A stretch of 24,990 bases of DNA from Dehalococcoidales bacterium (GCA_030620035.1 JAUXAE010000002.1:1-24990), one strand, 5' to 3'; numbered from the stretch's first letter, positions 15,049-22,279 are shown. Numbers and translations are program-made. Notes: generated from the letters alone by a model not told the origin.

Positions 15049-15765
15049 ATGCCATTCAAAGAAGGACAACCTTCATTAATGGGTTTCTTAGGTGAGATAC
15101 CATTAAGGCAAGCATTGAAAAAGGAACTCTTTGGAGGACATTACCTACGCTTATGGGACTATTTTGCTACTCTTAGCTTCCAGTATGAGTCTGGAGCAAT
15201 GTTAGGACGTGCTAAACGTGACAAGATAAGCACACTGGTAAATATGCTTGTAGTTCCTGAAGCAGAGGTTAATAAGTTTGTGAAACCAATGCAAGACCAA
15301 GCAAGTGAACGTCTTGAAAAATTTAGAAATGAACTTAGTAGGGACCCAACTACCTTCTATAACTTCATTTTCTACAGAGAATTTGAAAGGGTCGTCGGGT
15401 TAAGTTTGGATGGGGTTTTTGAAGAATATACTCGTGGAAATAAAAAAGTCGTCAAAGTATTTGACCAAAAAGTTTCGTTAGAAACGGCTTGGCCTAAAAT
15501 CCACAGTTTCGGAGCAGGAGGCATAGGCTTCGGGAGCTTGTTCCCTGAGTTAACGGAGAGAATGTATAGGAATGCCTGTGAAAATATTGATATGGATGAG
15601 TGGACTAAGGCAAGGAAATACGGTGTGGATATTCCCGAAAAACCTGATATAGTAACTCTTGAGGAGCGAGAGGAATCAATTCTTGGAATCGTAGCAGCTT
15701 ATACAGCAGAATTTTATCCCGAATTACTTGACCCTTTGGATTTAAGGGGTTACCTAGAGGTTTGA
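15049..15765 (+). CDS. Uncharacterised 238-residue protein, AT-richer than its neighbours
   Basis: I do not recognise this protein. It is soluble-looking and helix-rich, with no signal peptide, membrane segment, cysteine cluster or nucleotide-binding motif that I can see. Notable stretches are LWDYFATLSFQYESGAMLGR, FYNFIFYREFERV and a glycine-rich FGAGGIGFGSLFPE. The ATG follows AAGGAGA at good spacing, and the codons favour A/T at third positions, unlike the GC-rich codons of nurA and herA. With its place inside a repeat-bounded insert, this suggests acquisition from elsewhere. A 23-codon Lys-rich frame follows 35 bp downstream with its own strong ribosome-binding site. Confidence 0.75.
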   Translation: MPFKEGQPSLMGFLGEIPLRQALKKELFGGHYLRLWDYFATLSFQYESGAMLGRAKRDKISTLVNMLVVPEAEVNKFVKPMQDQASERLEKFRNELSRDPTTFYNFIFYREFERVVGLSLDGVFEEYTRGNKKVVKVFDQKVSLETAWPKIHSFGAGGIGFGSLFPELTERMYRNACENIDMDEWTKARKYGVDIPEKPDIVTLEEREESILGIVAAYTAEFYPELLDPLDLRGYLEV

Positions 15766-15800
15766 AGAGATTTCTTAAAGGAGAAGGAGGAGGAAAAAAC

Positions 15801-15872
15801 ATGGGAACTAAGGGAAGAAAGAATGTGAAAAAGCCCAAGAAGCCAAAGGAGAAAAAAGACAAGAAGAAATAG
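15801..15872 (+). CDS. Candidate 23-residue Lys-rich microprotein
   Basis: ATG 15801 is preceded by a very strong purine-rich site (GGAGGAGG ending 7 nt upstream). The frame encodes a peptide starting MGTKGRKNVKKPKKP and consisting mostly of lysine, so it is extremely basic. It could bind nucleic acid or the protein encoded just upstream. The coding signal is short, and an A-rich spacer can give lysine codons by chance; the ribosome-binding site is the best support. Confidence 0.45.
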   Translation: MGTKGRKNVKKPKKPKEKKDKKK

Positions 15873-15925
15873 GTAAAGGAAAAGTAAGAAGGGTCGGACT
15901 ACTAGAACACTTTATAGGGAGATTT

Positions 15926-15944
15926 AGAGGGAAGAAGTCCCTCT
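15926..15944 (+). other. Hairpin downstream of the 23-residue frame
   Basis: AGAGGGA (15926-15932) and TCCCTCT (15938-15944) form a perfect 7-bp stem with a 5-nt loop. No U-run follows, so it may stabilise or end the transcript but is not a classical terminator. Confidence 0.35.
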
Positions 15945-15954
15945 TACACAGATT

Positions 15955-16088
15955 CCCCCTCTCCTTCAAAGGGGGGAGTCAAAGAGGGGCGAAGCCCCTC
16001 TAAAAAACCACTTCCCCTTCCCCTCAACCAAGGGGAAGGGGATAAAGGGGATAGGGTTACCTTAATGAAAACATAAAGGGGGTGAGGT
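15955..16088 (-). repeat. Palindromic repeat cluster, right copy (inverted)
   Basis: The cluster contains CCCCCTCTCCTT (15955-15966), the hairpin AGAGGGGC-GAA-GCCCCTCT (15983-16001) and a perfect 12-bp inverted repeat TCCCCTTCCCCT / AGGGGAAGGGGA (16013-16024 and 16031-16042). It ends in ATAAAGGGGGTGAGGT (16073-16088), the exact reverse complement of the first 16 bases of the left copy. The left and right copies thus bracket about 1.6 kb in inverted orientation. Confidence 0.75.
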
Positions 16089-16103
16089 ACTATAAATAAT
16101 GAA

Positions 16104-16688
16104 TTGCAAAGAGTAGGTGAGGTCATTGAGGCCAGCACCACCGAGTTTACCGCCCAGTGCTACGAGCTTTACCAGCTGCCGCCCTTGGGCAGCCTGGCCA
16201 AGACCCGGGAGGGAGAGCTTGAGCTTTACGGCGTTGTTTATAACGCCACCACCTCAAGCCTTGAGCCGGGAAGGCGGCCCATCGCCCGGGGCAAGGATGA
16301 GGTCAGCGAAGATGAAATCTACCGCTCCAGTCCCCAGCTCCTAAAACTGCTAAAGAGCGAATTTGGCGCCCTGGTGGTGGGCCATAAGCAGGGGGATAGG
16401 ACTTTTCACTACCTGCCGCCCAGGCCGGCCCGCATCCACGGCTTTGTTTACCTTTGTCCTGCGGAGGAGGTCAGGAGTTTCAGCTCATCCTTTGGCTTCC
16501 TTAATATCCTAACCGGCAGTAACCTATCCGTCCCGGCCGAGGAGCTTACCGCCGCCTGCCTGCGTTATATCAGTCAGGCGTATGAAGATAGGCGCCGCTT
16601 TCTGGTGGCCGCCGGTAGGGAACTGGCCAGCCTCTTAAGCGGCCAGCTTAATAGACTTCAAGCCATTCTGGAGAGGATAAAACAATGA
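16104..16688 (+). CDS. HAS-barrel-like protein of the NurA/HerA locus
   Basis: A 194-residue soluble protein. The N-terminal ~70 residues (VGEVIEASTTEFTAQCYEL, GVVYNATTSSLEPGRRPI) resemble a HAS-barrel, the small beta-barrel found at the N-terminus of HerA ATPases. The C-terminal half is helical (SYEDRR-type helices ending LNRLQAILERIKQ). Its stop overlaps the herA start as ATGA, indicating coupled translation and probably a shared complex. The start is unclear: TTG 16104 is the only standard start near the homology, but the GGTGAGG upstream is better spaced to an in-frame ATA at 16092, and it belongs to the adjacent repeat. The role is inferred from position and fold resemblance. Confidence 0.7.
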   Translation: MQRVGEVIEASTTEFTAQCYELYQLPPLGSLAKTREGELELYGVVYNATTSSLEPGRRPIARGKDEVSEDEIYRSSPQLLKLLKSEFGALVVGHKQGDRTFHYLPPRPARIHGFVYLCPAEEVRSFSSSFGFLNILTGSNLSVPAEELTAACLRYISQAYEDRRRFLVAAGRELASLLSGQLNRLQAILERIKQ

Positions 16689-18301
16689 ACCAAGAAAGAC
16701 AAAGGCTGGGATTAGTCATCCGCGGCTCCCTGAACAAAGGGATTGAGGTACGGCTGGACGGCTCGGCCTCGGTTGAGGACATGGCCGTGGGCCGCTATGT
16801 CACCATTGAGGGCCAGAAGCGGCGCTTCTTTGGCCTGGTCACCGATGTCAGCCTGGGGGTAAGCGACCCGAGGCTGGCCACCGCCCCACCCGATGTCAGC
16901 GACCCCTTTATCAGTGAGGTGCTTAAGGGCACCAGCGCCTACGGTACAGTCCATATCCTGCCCCAGCTCACCATCGGCGGTGACGTCACCAGCCTGCTTG
17001 AGGGGCCGCAGCCAGTAAAAACTGTGCCCGGCCACTTCTCAAGCGTCTATCTGGCCTCGCAGGAGGATGTCGAGCTGGTCTTTGGCCAAGAGGATAAAGA
17101 AAGATTTTGGGTCGGCAACCCTCTGGACATGGAGACCAAGGTCTGCCTGAATCTGGTTGAGCTGGTCAAGCGCAGTAACGGCATCTTTGGTAAGAGCGGC
17201 ACCGGCAAGACCTTCCTCACCAGGCTGCTCCTTATCGGCATGCTCCAGAAAAGCGCCGCCGTGAACCTTGTCTTCGACATGCACAGCGAGTACGGCTGGG
17301 CCGGGGGCAGCGAGAGGGGCGGCAAGGTCAAGGCACTAAAGCAGCTCTTCCCGGCCAAGGTGGCCGTCTTTGCCCTTGATGAGGAGAGCTCAAGGCGGCG
17401 CCAGGTGAGCACTGATTTTATCGTCAGGATAGGTTATGATGAGATAGCCCCCGAGGACATGGTGCTGCTGCGTCAAACTCTGAACCTGACCGAAGCGGCC
17501 ACCGAGGCCATCTACCAGCTATACCGCCGCTTTGGCTGGGATTGGCTCCGGCAGACCCTAGAGCTAAAAGATGCTGACGAGACCAGGGCACTACTGGATG
17601 AGCTACATATCCACGAAGCTACCTACCAGAACCTAAGACGCGGCCTGGGTACCCTGAGGCGGCTGGCCTTTCTGGTGCCCAAGGCCGGTGATAACGCCGT
17701 TAAGCGCATCCTGGAATACCTTGACCGGGGGACCAATGTTGTCCTGGAATTCGGCCGCTATACTGATATTACCGCCTACATTCTGGTGGCCAACCTGCTC
17801 AGCCGCCGCATCTACGCCCAGTATCGGGAGAGGACGGAGAGGGCCCTCGGTGAAGATACCGCCCCACCCCATCCCCTGGTGATAACCATTGAGGAGGCCC
17901 ATAAATTCCTTAACCCCGAGGTAGCCGGCCAGACCATCTTCGGTACCATTGCCCGTGAGATGCGCAAGTACAATGTTACCCTGCTGGTGATTGACCAGCG
18001 CCCCAGCGGCATTGATGATGAGGTTATGTCCCAGCTGGGCACCAAGATAACCTGCCAGCTGGACAATGAACGCGATATTGACAGCGTGCTGGCCGGCCTG
18101 CCCGGTAAGAGTGAACTAAAGCAGGTATTGGCCAAACTGGAATCGAGGCAGCAGGCGCTCATCTTCGGCCACGCCGTGCCCATGCCGGTGGTCGTCAGGA
18201 CACGGGAATACGGCTCGGCCGATTCCTATAAATCCCTTACCGCCGGTGAAGGCCTAAGCCAGAAACAGGCCGAAAAGGACATTGAAGAGCTGTGGGAATA
18301 A
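16685..18301 (+). CDS. herA: HerA-like hexameric DNA translocase ATPase
   Basis: HerA is an FtsK/HerA-superfamily motor that pumps DNA into or through NurA during end processing; in bacteria HerA-nuclease pairs also occur in phage defence. The protein begins with a HAS-barrel (RLGLVIRGSLNKGIEVRLDG). It then has Walker A GKSGTGKT (169-176), DMHSEYGW, Walker B LVITIEEAHKF (E403/E404), IAREMRKYNVTLLVIDQRPS and a C-terminal arginine-containing segment before the lid. The 538-residue length is normal. It is translationally coupled to the HAS-barrel gene and followed 19 bp later by a patatin gene. Housekeeping repair and defence both remain possible. Confidence 0.92.
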   Translation: MNQERQRLGLVIRGSLNKGIEVRLDGSASVEDMAVGRYVTIEGQKRRFFGLVTDVSLGVSDPRLATAPPDVSDPFISEVLKGTSAYGTVHILPQLTIGGDVTSLLEGPQPVKTVPGHFSSVYLASQEDVELVFGQEDKERFWVGNPLDMETKVCLNLVELVKRSNGIFGKSGTGKTFLTRLLLIGMLQKSAAVNLVFDMHSEYGWAGGSERGGKVKALKQLFPAKVAVFALDEESSRRRQVSTDFIVRIGYDEIAPEDMVLLRQTLNLTEAATEAIYQLYRRFGWDWLRQTLELKDADETRALLDELHIHEATYQNLRRGLGTLRRLAFLVPKAGDNAVKRILEYLDRGTNVVLEFGRYTDITAYILVANLLSRRIYAQYRERTERALGEDTAPPHPLVITIEEAHKFLNPEVAGQTIFGTIAREMRKYNVTLLVIDQRPSGIDDEVMSQLGTKITCQLDNERDIDSVLAGLPGKSELKQVLAKLESRQQALIFGHAVPMPVVVRTREYGSADSYKSLTAGEGLSQKQAEKDIEELWE

Positions 18302-18320
18302 AGCGTCTTAAGGAATAGAA

Positions 18321-19142
18321 TTGTCAGCTAAAATGGAAAAAAGAAGGTTGGGACTGGCCCTGGGCGGCGGTGGTGCCCGGGGACTGGCCCATATCGGGGT
18401 ACTGGAGGTCCTGGAGAGGGAAGGCATCACTATAGACATGATAGCCGGCACCAGCATCGGGGCCATTATTGGCGCCCTATATGCCCGGGGCAAGAGCGCT
18501 GACCAGATCAGGAGGCTGGCCCTAGATATGGGCTGGCGGAGACTGGCCCCGCTGCTGGACCTAGCCCTGCCCAAAACAGGTTTCTTTGCCGGCAGGAGGC
18601 TCAGGGAGCAATTGAGGTCGGTCATTGGTGATGCAGGCTTTGGCGAGCTAAAGATACCCCTGGCCTGTGTCGCCACTGATATAATAACCGGTGATGAGGT
18701 GGTCCTAAGTGAGGGCCCGGTGCTGGAGGGGGTCCTGGCCAGCATTTCACTGCCCGTAATCTTCAAGGTGACTAAATGGCGGGACCGGTATCTGGTTGAC
18801 GGCGGCCTGGTGAACCCGGTGCCGGTGAGCCCCTTAAAGAAGATGGGGGCAGATTCTATTATCGCCGTGAATGTAATACCCAATCCCGGTGAGAAAAGGG
18901 GGCCGCCAGAGAAATCAGCAAGGGTAAAAGAGCCCAACATCTTCCATATCATCATGCAATTGATCAACATCCCGGCTCACCAGATAGTGAAGTCCAGCCT
19001 TAGCGGGGCCGATATCATCATTGAACCCCGTATGGAGGGTATTGGCTTTGGCGATTTCGGTCATGCCCGGGAGTGCATCCGACGGGGCCAGCTGGCCGCC
19101 CAAGAATCTATCCCGGAAATAAAAAGGCTGTTAGCCAACTGA
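18321..19142 (+). CDS. Patatin-like phospholipase (RssA/NTE type)
   Basis: This is a serine lipid acyl hydrolase of the patatin family. It has the oxyanion-hole GGGGARG (15-21), the nucleophile elbow GTSIG (S45) and the catalytic DGG (D160), so the Ser-Asp dyad is intact. Length is 273 residues. The start is TTG 18321 with AAGGA 6-7 nt upstream; the ATG at 18333 lacks a properly spaced site. There is no signal peptide, so it is probably cytoplasmic or membrane-peripheral. It lies 19 bp after herA and is likely co-transcribed. The physiological substrate is unknown. Confidence 0.93.
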   Translation: MSAKMEKRRLGLALGGGGARGLAHIGVLEVLEREGITIDMIAGTSIGAIIGALYARGKSADQIRRLALDMGWRRLAPLLDLALPKTGFFAGRRLREQLRSVIGDAGFGELKIPLACVATDIITGDEVVLSEGPVLEGVLASISLPVIFKVTKWRDRYLVDGGLVNPVPVSPLKKMGADSIIAVNVIPNPGEKRGPPEKSARVKEPNIFHIIMQLINIPAHQIVKSSLSGADIIIEPRMEGIGFGDFGHARECIRRGQLAAQESIPEIKRLLAN

Positions 19143-19180
19143 TTTCCCCTTTGTTTCTTTCCTCAATAAATTTCTAGCAC

Positions 19181-19209
19181 TTGACAACAACTAGTTATCA
19201 TTTTATAAT
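19181..19209 (+). promoter_or_regulatory. Consensus promoter of fur-feoA-feoB
   Basis: TTGACA (19181-19186) and TATAAT (19204-19209) are separated by exactly 17 bp, a full match to the vegetative consensus. A promoter this strong in front of a regulator suggests it is normally held down by a repressor. Confidence 0.85.
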
Positions 19210-19211
19210 AG

Positions 19212-19228
19212 ATGCAAATGATTTGCAT
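19212..19228 (+). promoter_or_regulatory. Fur-family box
   Basis: ATGCAAAT-G-ATTTGCAT is a perfect 8-1-8 inverted repeat whose core TGCAAATGATTTGCA has the 7-1-7 layout of Fur/Zur/PerR sites. It starts 2 bp after the -10 and covers the expected start site. Regulation by the Fur-family protein encoded just downstream is the simplest reading. Confidence 0.75.
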
Positions 19229-19266
19229 TCTCAATAAAACTATGGGGAAGAAAGGGAGGTAAGCCG

Positions 19267-19722
19267 ATGCCATCAGTCTTAACCAGTCCAAATCTGTCTC
19301 AGAAGAATGCCCGCCAGGTAATGGCCGCCGGCGGACTGAGGTTCACCAAACAGCGGGCCCTAATCCTGGAGATAATCCGCCAGGGACGGGGCCATCTGGA
19401 CGCTGACGAAATCTATCGCCGTACCCGAAAAAAGGAACCTCACCTAAGCCTGGCGACTGTTTATCGCAGCCTGCGCCGGTTCAAACAGCTGGGGTTGGTG
19501 GATGAGCTCCATTTTAATGAAAGCCACCATCACTATGAGGCCAAACCGTCCTCGGAGCATCACCACCTGGTATGTCTTGGCTGCGGCCGCGTTATTGAAT
19601 TTCGCTACCCCCTATCCCATGATATAACCGCCAATGTGGCCCAGGCTAAAGACTTTAAGGTTGTTGAGGCCGAGGTTCGCCTGGCCGGCTACTGCCCTAA
19701 GTGCCGAGAAAACCGGAAATAA
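19267..19722 (+). CDS. fur: Fur-family metal-responsive repressor
   Basis: A 151-residue Fur-superfamily protein. A winged helix (GLRFTKQRALILEIIRQ ... LSLATVYRSLRRFKQLGLV, about 23-78) is followed by the dimerisation/metal domain. The structural zinc site has C103/C106 (CLGC) and C143/C146 (CPKC). The regulatory site has HHHY (87-90) and EHHH (97-100). The ATG follows AAAGGGAGGT. Subfamily cannot be fixed from sequence alone; the downstream feoA-feoB genes and the Fur-type palindrome favour an iron-sensing Fur, with PerR or Zur as alternatives. Confidence 0.88.
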   Translation: MPSVLTSPNLSQKNARQVMAAGGLRFTKQRALILEIIRQGRGHLDADEIYRRTRKKEPHLSLATVYRSLRRFKQLGLVDELHFNESHHHYEAKPSSEHHHLVCLGCGRVIEFRYPLSHDITANVAQAKDFKVVEAEVRLAGYCPKCRENRK

Positions 19723-19802
19723 TTTTTATCGCCTTTGTCGCAAACAAGAAGCATCTGTATTTAATGACTTAGCCGAAAAGACTGAAGAAAGGAACATGAT
19801 TT

Positions 19803-20045
19803 ATGCCGGATAAAAAGCAAATAGCCCTAGCCCAGGTGCGGGCCGGGCAGACAGGCACGGTGGTTCAAATACAAGGCGGACATGGTCTGGTTAGTCGTCT
19901 TAGTGCCCTGGGTATTAGACCGGGTAAGAAAATAACCAAGATCAGTTCTATGCTTATGCGGGGACCGATAACCATTCAGGTAGATAGAGCTCAGGTGGCT
20001 ATTGGTTTCGGCATGGCTAAAAAGATATTAGTTGAACTAGACTAG
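19803..20045 (+). CDS. feoA: Ferrous iron transport protein A
   Basis: FeoA is a small SH3-fold cytoplasmic protein needed for FeoB function. The 80 residues show the family pattern LAQVRAGQTGTVVQIQGG, RLSALGIRPGKKI and RGPITIQVDRAQVAIGFGMAKKILVE. The ATG follows AGAAAGGA by about 9 nt; an earlier ATG hits a stop after five codons. It lies 80 bp after fur and 6 bp before feoB, in one operon. Confidence 0.93.
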   Translation: MPDKKQIALAQVRAGQTGTVVQIQGGHGLVSRLSALGIRPGKKITKISSMLMRGPITIQVDRAQVAIGFGMAKKILVELD

Positions 20046-20051
20046 GTAATA

Positions 20052-21758
20052 ATGAAAATACTACTGATGGGCAACCCCAATGTGGGCAAGAGCGTCATCT
20101 TCTCCCGCCTAACCGGAGCCCACGTCATTGCCTCCAATTATCCCGGAACAACGGTGGGCTACACTCACGGATTCATGAAGCTGGCAGAGGAGACAGTTGA
20201 GGTTATTGATGTGCCCGGCACCTACACCCTGGAACCAACCAGCGAAGCCGAGGAAATAGCCCTACGCATGCTTGACAGCGGGGATTTGGTCATAAATGTC
20301 GTTGATGCCACCAATCTGGAGAGGAACCTTTATCTAAGCCTGCAGCTACTGGAGAGGGATACACCGGTCATAATCGCCCTGAATATGTGGGATGACACCA
20401 AGCACCGCGGCGTACATGTTGATTTGGCCAAACTGAGACAGCTCCTAGGGGTGCCCGTTATCCCTACGGTAGCCGTAACCGGCGAGGGGATAAAAGAGCT
20501 AGTGGATAATATCCCCAGGGCTAGCTCACCGGACACCCCGGCCCGTAGCCATGATGAACGCTGGACTGCTATTGGTGGCATCATAGACCAGGTTCAGCAT
20601 ATTACCCATCGCCACCACACCTGGGTAGAGCGTCTAGCCGATGCCAGTGTCAAGCCCCTAACCGGGGGCGTTATTGCTTTAGCTGCCCTGGCCAGCGCCT
20701 TTCTGGTGGTCCGTTTCATTGGAGAGAGCCTGATTGGCTACGTGCTTGACCCCCTATTTAACACCCTGTGGGCACCGGTGGTCTTAAAACTAAGTGAGCT
20801 TTTGGGGGGCAGTGGTCTCCTCCATGATATCTTGATTGGCCGGATAGTTGGTGGTGAGGTGAACTTTGTTGAGTCATTTGGGCTACTGACCAGTGGCCTC
20901 TATGTCCCCTTTGGCATGGTTCTGCCCTACATTATTTCCTTCTACTTTGTGCTGGGTCTGCTTGAGGATATCGGTTATCTGCCGCGACTGGGAGTGTTAA
21001 TGGATACCATTATGCACCGTCTCGGGCTGCATGGCTATGCTATCATTCCTACCCTGCTCGGGCTTGGCTGTAATGTGCCCGCTGTCCTGGCCACCCGGGT
21101 TCTGGAAAGCAAAAGGGAGCGGTTTATTGCGGCGACACTAATATCTATTGCCGTACCCTGTGTCGCCCTGCAGGCGATGATTTTCGGCCTGGTTGGTGAG
21201 CGTGGCGGTGAGTATGTCGCCATTATCTATGGGACACTATTCATAGTCTGGATTATCCTGGGGATTATACTCAACCGCACTGTGAAAGGATTCAGCCCCG
21301 AGATACTGATTGAGATACCACCCTATCGCCTGCCACCATGGCGAACCATGCTTCAGAAACTGTGGATGAGGAGCCGCGGCTTCCTGAGAGAGGCTGTTCC
21401 CATAATTCTAGGTGCTATCCTGGTAATAAATATACTTTATATCCTGGGAGTATTTGATGTTATTGCCAATTTTGCGGCACCAGTAGTGACCGGGCTACTG
21501 GGGCTGCCCAAGGAGGCAGTAACGGCTTTGGTCATTGGCTTTCTGCGTAAGGATGTGGCCCTGGGAATGCTGGCGCCACTGGCACTAACCGCGGAACAAC
21601 TGGTGGTGGGCAGTGTCGTTCTGGCCATGTCCTTCCCGTGCATTGCCACCTTTGTTATTCTGCTCAGGGAGCTGGGTACGGTAAATATGCTTAAAGCGGT
21701 CGGGATAATGATTTCGGCGGCCCTGATAACCGGGGGCATATTAAACCTAATTCTTTAA
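20052..21758 (+). CDS. feoB: Ferrous iron transporter B (short form)
   Basis: FeoB is a membrane Fe2+ transporter with an N-terminal G-protein domain. G-motifs are clear: G1 GNPNVGKS (7-14), G2 T34 in PGTT, G3 DVPG (53-56) and G4 NMWD (111-114). The membrane part has the two gate repeats with the conserved cysteine motifs GLGCNVPA and SFPCIATF, and the PRLGVLMD segment. At 568 residues it is well below the ~770 of E. coli FeoB. The region between the G domain and the first membrane helix is short and there is no C-terminal cytoplasmic extension. All core elements are present, so it should function. It follows feoA by 6 bp. Confidence 0.95.
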   Translation: MKILLMGNPNVGKSVIFSRLTGAHVIASNYPGTTVGYTHGFMKLAEETVEVIDVPGTYTLEPTSEAEEIALRMLDSGDLVINVVDATNLERNLYLSLQLLERDTPVIIALNMWDDTKHRGVHVDLAKLRQLLGVPVIPTVAVTGEGIKELVDNIPRASSPDTPARSHDERWTAIGGIIDQVQHITHRHHTWVERLADASVKPLTGGVIALAALASAFLVVRFIGESLIGYVLDPLFNTLWAPVVLKLSELLGGSGLLHDILIGRIVGGEVNFVESFGLLTSGLYVPFGMVLPYIISFYFVLGLLEDIGYLPRLGVLMDTIMHRLGLHGYAIIPTLLGLGCNVPAVLATRVLESKRERFIAATLISIAVPCVALQAMIFGLVGERGGEYVAIIYGTLFIVWIILGIILNRTVKGFSPEILIEIPPYRLPPWRTMLQKLWMRSRGFLREAVPIILGAILVINILYILGVFDVIANFAAPVVTGLLGLPKEAVTALVIGFLRKDVALGMLAPLALTAEQLVVGSVVLAMSFPCIATFVILLRELGTVNMLKAVGIMISAALITGGILNLIL

Positions 21759-21795
21759 ATTGGTAACGGGATAGGTTCTTCAAGCCTCGGCCAAA

Positions 21796-21824
21796 TTGCC
21801 AGTAACAGCCGGCTGTGGCATAAT
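21796..21824 (+). promoter_or_regulatory. Promoter of tRNA-Ala
   Basis: TTGCCA (21796-21801) and CATAAT (21819-21824) are 17 bp apart. The start would fall about 6 nt before the mature tRNA 5' end. The spacer contains the palindrome ACAGCCGGCTGT. Confidence 0.5.
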
Positions 21825-21836
21825 ATTGGGCAAGAT

Positions 21837-21912
21837 GGGGCTGTAGCTCAGCTGGGAGAGCGCCTCCTTTGCACGGAGGAGGTCAGGAGTTCGAGTCTCC
21901 TCAGCTCCACCA
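21837..21912 (+). tRNA. tRNA-Ala (anticodon TGC), CCA encoded
   Basis: A full cloverleaf can be drawn. The acceptor stem is GGGGCTG/CAGCTCC with one G-T pair, the D-arm GCTC AGCTGGGA GAGC, the anticodon stem CCTCC/GGAGG with loop TTTGCAC (anticodon TGC), the variable region AGGTC, and the T-arm AGGAG TTCGAGT CTCCT. The discriminator A is at 21909 and the encoded CCA at 21910-21912. Confidence 0.97.
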
Positions 21913-22279
21913 AGGGTTACAATAGGCAGAACTTCTGCCGCCACCTTCCTCTTCTCACCCTGTGGTAATGGTAAGTGATAATATACTATTACCCTATCCC
22001 TGTTAATCTCTATCCGCTTGATAAATGAGCGCAGGAAAGCCTTCCTCTCGGTTATATCGGATTCTTCAAGCAAACTCTTAAGGTCTCTGGTATAGGACCT
22101 GACTACCGGAGGTTATTTGCAGTTTGCCGTTCTAGATTTCATAGCTATCAGCAGCTCAAAGCGTATTCAGGTATCGCTGCTCCTGCTCCATAGTGCCCGC
22201 GGGCTTGGTACAGTACCGCTCTGTGTTGGCAATTTCAGGGATAGAGAGTTCATTCTTGTTGACCGCATAGGGGCCAAGA

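Larger units (their letters stand above)
21780..22112 (-). pseudogene. C-terminal remnant of a site-specific recombinase reading into tRNA-Ala antisense
   Basis: The open minus-strand frame reads YTRDLKSLLEESDITERKAF then LRSFIKRIEINRDRV. This resembles the C-terminal end of large serine recombinases of the DUF4368/recombinase type. It then runs through VLPIVTLGG into the antisense of tRNA-Ala (ETRTPDLLRAKEALSQLSY). A TAA at 22115-22113 ends similarity upstream, and no catalytic domain is present. Integrases that target a tRNA gene often have their last codons on the tRNA's complementary strand. I therefore read it as a truncated integrase left by an element that used this tRNA as attachment site. 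The last ~60 residues are not likely protein. Confidence 0.6.

Noticed and set aside
15983..16007. Hairpin AGAGGGGC-GAA-GCCCCTCT followed by AAAAAA as a terminator
   Set aside because: The run after the stem is A on the plus strand, and on the minus strand the T-run precedes the stem, so it is a terminator in neither direction; treated as part of the palindromic repeat.
14497..16088. CRISPR array
   Set aside because: The repeats are palindromic, irregularly spaced and interrupted by genes; there are no regular spacers and no cas genes.
21780..21912. Protein-coding gene ending in TRTPDLLRAKEALSQLSY
   Set aside because: This peptide is the antisense of tRNA-Ala, a known source of spurious annotations; only the part upstream of the tRNA resembles recombinase sequence.
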